From Limisphaerales bacterium (GTDB lineage: Bacteria; Verrucomicrobiota; Verrucomicrobiia; Limisphaerales; AAA164-E04): DNA of 64,000 nt. Below, piece after piece: positions 60,018 through 64,000 of this stretch; positions within the stretch are counted from its first letter, which is position 1; each line of letters begins with the position of its first letter. The notes beneath the pieces are model-generated. The model made no database searches. It was not told the origin of the DNA and saw only the letters and a list, made by a program, of their open reading frames with translations. A program made the translations under genes and the position numbers. The stretch lies in the NCBI GenBank assembly GCA_024761205.1, contig JAMASS010000005.1:161761-225760 (forward strand), written 5' to 3'.

Positions 60018-61643
60018 TTATGGAGAGCGTCCTCGTTGCGGAGACTTCAGTTGATTCTTGAGGACCATCATCGATGGGCCCTTTCGCTCCCAAGCCTGCA
60101 ACAAGCCCTCGGGAACGGGACTGGGACCGTAGATGTACGAACCCAGGAGCAAATCCAAATCCCCGTCCTGATCAATATCTCCGCAAGCCAGGGTCAGCCA
60201 CCGCCCAGCCAAACACTGTCGAAACGTGGCCGGTGAAAAAACCAGACCACCAAGGTTCTCCAAATAGACAAAGCTCTCCTGTGGCGACTTTTGGTAGTCA
60301 GGGAAAAATGAGGTCGCCGCAATATCGACATCCCCATCCTGGTCAAAGTCCCGTCCTAACGCTTGGAACGCTCCGTTCATCGGAAAAAAGTAAGTTTCCT
60401 CAAATCGATTCTCACCAAGATTGAGATAGACCCGCACCCCGTGATACGACTTGGCCGGCGAGGGATATTCGCCGTTGTCCCCATTGGTCGCCAAAATATC
60501 GATGAGACCATCGCCATTGAAATCCACCACCTCAAAGGAGGAATGCCCGAACAACGGGTGGCGTTGAAAAGCGACGTCGCCAGTAAAATTACCCGCACCG
60601 TCGTTCGTGAAAATGAAGAACATTTCCCAAGCCTGAGCGACGAGGACCGCGATATCCGGGTGACCGTCATTATTGAAATCGCCCACTTGAGGACGCAGAG
60701 CCCCCGGCTGGGAAAAAAGTTTGTGCTCGACGATCTCGCCTCCGCCGGCATTTTCATACCACGACAACTCCCCCGTGTGATTGCCAAAACTGGCGATCAC
60801 AAAATCCTGTCGTCCGTCCCCGTTGAAATCAGCGAGAGCCGTCTCCGTTGGTCGCCGAAGTCCGCCCAAGACCTGGCGCTCCTTGGAATAGAACCGTCCG
60901 TCACTTCGATAGAGGAGGAGTTCACCCTTGGGAATATCCGATGGCCAGAAACTTCCAATCGCTGTCACAAACGCATAACTACCCAGGCGAACGAACCCTG
61001 TCGGTGTGTTCCCGATGTTTAAGGACGCATCTGTTCTCAGCTCTCCAGTCAACAATTCAATGACCTTTTTTTCGTCATGGCCGACGATGATCCGCTTCAA
61101 GGCCTCGTCATACTTCAGGAGAGTCACCGAGGGCGTGCCTCGGCGATAACTCACTCGGTCGACCCGAAAGAGAGGCAGATCCCCTCGAATCGGCGGCCGA
61201 GGCGCTTGCGGCACCGCCGTCTCCGGTGCGGTGGCAACGTAGTATCGGACGATCGCTTTGAACTCAGCCTCCGTCATTACCGGATCTGTGGGAATCACGC
61301 CGGTCGCCTTGATGGCGTCAGCCTCGCGATGCGCATCCAAGTAATCGGGCGCCAGACCCACGCGGATCTTCATCCGAGGCAAGGTTTGTCCCAGCCACGT
61401 TTTACGATCTAGCAGAGACGGCTCAGGATATTGATGGCAGAGGGCGCAATAATACTCAGCCAGCTCCTTACCCTCAGCAATGAGCTTCAGATCCGTTTTA
61501 ACGCCCGGAACAACCGGGCCTTGCCGCAAGGGCTGAGCGTGCCCGACATCACAAAGGCCCATAAACATCCACAGGACCAAGCACCCCAATGCACGGCGCC
61601 AACTCGCAGCCTCCCGATTTTCACAGCCGGATCGATGTTTCAT
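60018..61643 (-). CDS. Exported FG-GAP/VCBS protein with N-terminal cytochrome c motif
   Basis: A 541-residue protein with a signal peptide (LGCLVLWMFMGLCDVGHA). A cytochrome c-like region follows (GKELAEYYCALCHQYPEPS with CALCH at about residue 66; methionine-containing segments near 90 and 120 could supply the second ligand), then a seven-bladed-type propeller of VCBS repeats with calcium loops (LADFNGDGRQDFVIASFG, VGDFNNDGHPDIAVLV, VDFNGDGLIDILATNG, FDQDGDVDIAATSF, DIDQDGDLDLLLGSYI). It is likely a periplasmic or surface electron-transfer or binding protein acting with the neighbouring CRTAC1-like giant. The frame is intact. The gene lies between the TPR remnant and the second lectin-like gene, all on the same strand. 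Confidence 0.9.
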   Translation of the reverse strand: MKHRSGCENREAASWRRALGCLVLWMFMGLCDVGHAQPLRQGPVVPGVKTDLKLIAEGKELAEYYCALCHQYPEPSLLDRKTWLGQTLPRMKIRVGLAPDYLDAHREADAIKATGVIPTDPVMTEAEFKAIVRYYVATAPETAVPQAPRPPIRGDLPLFRVDRVSYRRGTPSVTLLKYDEALKRIIVGHDEKKVIELLTGELRTDASLNIGNTPTGFVRLGSYAFVTAIGSFWPSDIPKGELLLYRSDGRFYSKERQVLGGLRRPTETALADFNGDGRQDFVIASFGNHTGELSWYENAGGGEIVEHKLFSQPGALRPQVGDFNNDGHPDIAVLVAQAWEMFFIFTNDGAGNFTGDVAFQRHPLFGHSSFEVVDFNGDGLIDILATNGDNGEYPSPAKSYHGVRVYLNLGENRFEETYFFPMNGAFQALGRDFDQDGDVDIAATSFFPDYQKSPQESFVYLENLGGLVFSPATFRQCLAGRWLTLACGDIDQDGDLDLLLGSYIYGPSPVPEGLLQAWERKGPSMMVLKNQLKSPQRGRSP

Positions 61644-61764
61644 ACCATTCCCCCTGACACTCTATTACCTAAAAAGCAACATCGCAAAGCAGCGACAGGC
61701 AGACGCTCGGCAACTTACCCGCAGGCCCCCTGCTTGGCCAAGCTAGCCCGATAAGACAAAAAAA

Positions 61765-61791
61765 GACGGAGATCGAAGACCGACCTCCGTC
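61765..61791 (-). terminator. Intrinsic terminator of the second lectin-like giant
   Basis: The same 27-base stem-loop as at 50605-50631 (GACGGAG / CTCCGTC arms) followed on the minus strand by seven T. It lies about 25 bases after the stop at 61815. Confidence 0.85.
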
Positions 61792-61814
61792 CGCGAGTTG
61801 TTTGCGTCTCTCCC

Positions 61815-64000
61815 TTAGCGAGCGATGTAGAACCGTGCGCTGTCTGACGCATCCGTTGTATACGGCGAAGTCGCCTCAGGGATCGGCTGATACATGCCAT
61901 CAACCGTCTCGCTGCTGCTCAGGGTGCCACCGAAGGTGATCGTGACCGTGCCATCCCCATTGCTCGCCACATTCCAGATACCGCCCGAGGCGGGGAAGAA
62001 GACAAAGTAATCTTCATCAACATTACCCGGGTGGACAACGTAGCGCAGCGTGACCTCGCCGCCCAAGTTCACAACCGCGGGATTACCAGCAGCATTCAAC
62101 AGCGGGAAGATTTCGAAGGTATCCCAACCACCCGTGTTTCGGCCAGGCTGCCAAGTGCCGAGCAGCTCAGTCTCCTGATTCGAGGTGCCCACTCCGGAGG
62201 TGACTCGGTGCAATTCGCTATGGATGGGTTGGCCGCCGGAAGACAGCCGCCCGAACACATTGTAGTTCTGAGCCGGCTCAGGGAAGTTGCGGGTGTAGTT
62301 GTACCAATCCCCCGCATCGTTCCAACCCGCAACGTGGTTGATTTCCACGTTAAACTCGCCTCGGAACTGTCCGGCCGGACCGTTCATCTTACCGGCTTCA
62401 ACGCCAGTGTCCGGTCGGTAGACGGCTTGGGAGTTGGTGTTGTTGGACTCGAAGTAGTCCACACCGTAAGAAGTGCCGGCATCGACATCCGTCTCATCAA
62501 GACCGTCACCCAAATCCTGATAGGTGCCGCCAGGATAGGCGCCGTTCATGCCGATCTCATTCGTCTGATCCCAATTACCCAACTCGTAGTCGAAGTCCTC
62601 GGCCTCGATGAAGACCAAGCCGTCGCCGGCCAGCATCGTCGTGCGGAACATGCTGCTAATCGTTCGGGTGCGCTCACCAACCTTGAAGCTCATCTCCCAC
62701 CTATATTCGGTGTCACCTTGCAATGCACCGGTCTCAGCCGTGATGGTCACCACCCCGTCATCCGTGCTACTAGTGGTATCGATCTCCTCGCCGTTCAAGG
62801 TCGTGAGAATCGGAGAATCCGTGTCCACAGAGGTCGATCCGTTCTTGACCGTGACAATGATCGAAGTGCCGCTACCCCGAATCTCACCCGCGCCGTCCGC
62901 CGGGGAGATCGAGGTGATTTCGGCCGGACCTTCTTCCGGGACATCGCGGAAGGTCCTCAGACCGCCATTTGCATCATCGTTCAACAACGCAATCGGATTG
63001 CCGTCCTGATCGGCCAACCACCATTCGAGGTTTGCTCCGCCATCGTTTTCCCACCAAAGGGTGCGCAGCTTGTAGAAGCCGGCTTCCTCGAACAGCACAT
63101 TGTAGTAAGTCGTGCTAGCGCCGCGGGTGCCCTCGTACACACCCAACTCAATCGCTTCGATAACGTCGACAACCATCCCGGCAGTCGTGCGGAAACCGTC
63201 ATCCGAGTTGAAGGCCAAGTTATAGAGGCCCGCTTCGGGAATCTCGATCACCGTCAAGAGTTCCGCGGTGACGTGGTCCATGCCGTCTTCAAGTCCGGGA
63301 ATACCGGGAATGTAGTCATCGAAAACATCCGTCGCCGATCCATCGCCACTCTCCCTGAACACGCCTTGAGGGTCAGCGATTTCAGAGAAGTTGATCACGC
63401 CCTCGATGGCAAAGACACCATCCTCGGCACCCAAGAGGTCAGCGAGATTCTCAAGGGGTTCGCCGTCGGCATCCCTCAGCGTACCGGCTAAGTGGGCCTC
63501 GCGCGTGGTGGAGTTAGCGGCCACAGCAGTAAGCGACTGCACGACGCGCATCAAGAATCCGCGCTCGCTGAAGTCGCCGCTCAAAACGTGTTCGGCGCCA
63601 ACCACCACGTAGCTCGGCACGGTGAACGGAATCTCCTTACTAATCGCACCCTCATTGGCCATGATGCCGACGACGTGGGTTGAACCCGGCGCGAAGAACT
63701 CGTCTTGGCGGTAGGTCACCGTGGTGGTATCGCCATCCTTGCTGACCTCGCCAGTCACCGCGACGCCGTCGAGCGTCAGCGAAACCGTCGCTGGATCGAG
63801 CCGGGCACTGCCGACATCCAGAAAAGCCACGGTGAAGCCGTTAGCTAACGCCTCCAAACCAGTGAGCAACACTTCGTCCTCGGCCAATACCGTGGTCAAG
63901 TGGATATTGTCAAAGTGCTTGATTTCATCGGAGCCGCCCGTGCGTCCGGCCAGCACCAGGCGCCCCGGGCTGGGGAAGAAATTCGTTTGGAAGTCGTCCA
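61815..64000 (-). CDS. Second lectin-like/PA14-like secreted protein (5' end outside the window)
   Basis: About 728 codons are visible, in frame to the window edge (DDFQTNFFPSPGRLVLAGRT is the first visible part). Domains in order are the end of the lectin-like sandwich (DEIKHFDNIHL), a Big/SWM-like segment (VAFLDVGSARLDPATVSLTLDG) that differs from the copy at 50655-53603, then PA14-like (LLTVIEIPEAGLYNLAFNSDDG, YYNVLFEEAGFYKLRTLWW), Ig-like (STSVDTDSPILTTLNG), CBM-like (IEAEDFDYELGNWDQTN, GWNDAGDWYNYTRNFP) and the C-terminal beta domain (SNGDGTVTITFGGTL). It is presumably secreted and glycan-binding. The visible frame has no lesion. Confidence 0.8.
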   Translation of the reverse strand, partial: DDFQTNFFPSPGRLVLAGRTGGSDEIKHFDNIHLTTVLAEDEVLLTGLEALANGFTVAFLDVGSARLDPATVSLTLDGVAVTGEVSKDGDTTTVTYRQDEFFAPGSTHVVGIMANEGAISKEIPFTVPSYVVVGAEHVLSGDFSERGFLMRVVQSLTAVAANSTTREAHLAGTLRDADGEPLENLADLLGAEDGVFAIEGVINFSEIADPQGVFRESGDGSATDVFDDYIPGIPGLEDGMDHVTAELLTVIEIPEAGLYNLAFNSDDGFRTTAGMVVDVIEAIELGVYEGTRGASTTYYNVLFEEAGFYKLRTLWWENDGGANLEWWLADQDGNPIALLNDDANGGLRTFRDVPEEGPAEITSISPADGAGEIRGSGTSIIVTVKNGSTSVDTDSPILTTLNGEEIDTTSSTDDGVVTITAETGALQGDTEYRWEMSFKVGERTRTISSMFRTTMLAGDGLVFIEAEDFDYELGNWDQTNEIGMNGAYPGGTYQDLGDGLDETDVDAGTSYGVDYFESNNTNSQAVYRPDTGVEAGKMNGPAGQFRGEFNVEINHVAGWNDAGDWYNYTRNFPEPAQNYNVFGRLSSGGQPIHSELHRVTSGVGTSNQETELLGTWQPGRNTGGWDTFEIFPLLNAAGNPAVVNLGGEVTLRYVVHPGNVDEDYFVFFPASGGIWNVASNGDGTVTITFGGTLSSSETVDGMYQPIPEATSPYTTDASDSARFYIAR

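Larger units (their letters stand above)
61662..64000. repeat. Long direct repeat, copy B (continues past the window end)
   Basis: Counterpart of 50502-52880, same orientation. Similarity covers the 3' flank, the terminator and the coding region up to the window edge, with one divergent interior segment (about 63612-63880). Confidence 0.85.

Noticed and set aside
1-64000. Sequencing error as the general cause of the frameshifts
   Set aside because: Very long open frames are interleaved with the broken genes, lesions include substitutions to stops, lost motifs and truncations, and not just single-base indels. It cannot be excluded for single cases such as the HtrA-like remnant.
1-64000. tRNA, rRNA, riboswitch or insertion-sequence features
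   Set aside because: I looked for cloverleaf-like arms, CCA-adjacent T-loop sequence (GGTTCGAATCC type), transposase motifs and flanking inverted repeats, and found nothing convincing.

Overview
The gene content points to a Verrucomicrobiota bacterium (PVC superphylum), probably near the Pedosphaerales/Limisphaerales. Markers are a DUF1549/DUF1553 cytochrome paired with a DUF1501 protein, remnants of a PVC-type heme-binding dehydrogenase, FG-GAP/VCBS-ASPIC proteins, Tat-exported sugar isomerases, a GldA/F/G-like exporter, long-form HisG and a 33-residue AURKAIP1/COX24-type protein. The placement rests on family knowledge; no database search was run.

The main feature is a mixture of intact and dying genes. 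Long reading frames are clean (1252, 1023, 1013, 982, 590 and 541 codons), yet about 17 other genes are recognisable only by joining pieces in two or three frames or by reading through in-frame stops. Because the clean genes are interleaved with the broken ones, I read this as real gene decay, as in a lineage losing genes (for example a young symbiont or a bottlenecked population), rather than sequencing error.

Region by region. 1-2.3 kb: a dead operon for a bacterial ubiquitin-like conjugation system (E2, JAB-E1 fusion, DUF6527) whose genes still show ATGA stop/start overlaps. 3.4-7.2 kb: remnants of an ornithine cyclodeaminase-like gene, a DNA methyltransferase and a TfoX N-terminal domain protein. 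7.3-16.4 kb: a PVC degradation-type cluster with two intact genes (DUF1549/1553 and DUF1501) followed by two broken ones (pre-peptidase-like protein, cytochrome-WD40 protein). 16.8-18.3 kb: an intact NYN-LOTUS protein with a (KPQQQP)12 linker. 18.3-26.1 kb: a graveyard with a beta-helix-like protein, DUF3570 and ApbE, a heme-binding dehydrogenase, a DUF6807 protein, an HNH-like fragment and a sugar isomerase. 26.5-28.5 kb: a small unknown membrane/secreted operon whose first gene has an early in-frame stop.

29-50 kb is mostly core genome: serS and glgA, a nucleoside-type MFS permease with a Tat-exported isomerase, an ABC exporter operon (GldA/F/G-like, DUF4340, AsmA-like), DUF2851, DUF2203 with a TPR protein, the COX24-type protein and hisG-purN. 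50.5-64 kb carries secreted giants: two paralogous lectin-like/PA14-like proteins with near-identical 3' ends and terminators, bracketing two FG-GAP proteins (one with a cytochrome c motif), a decayed TPR gene and a small exported protein. No tRNA, rRNA, CRISPR array or intact transposase was recognised.
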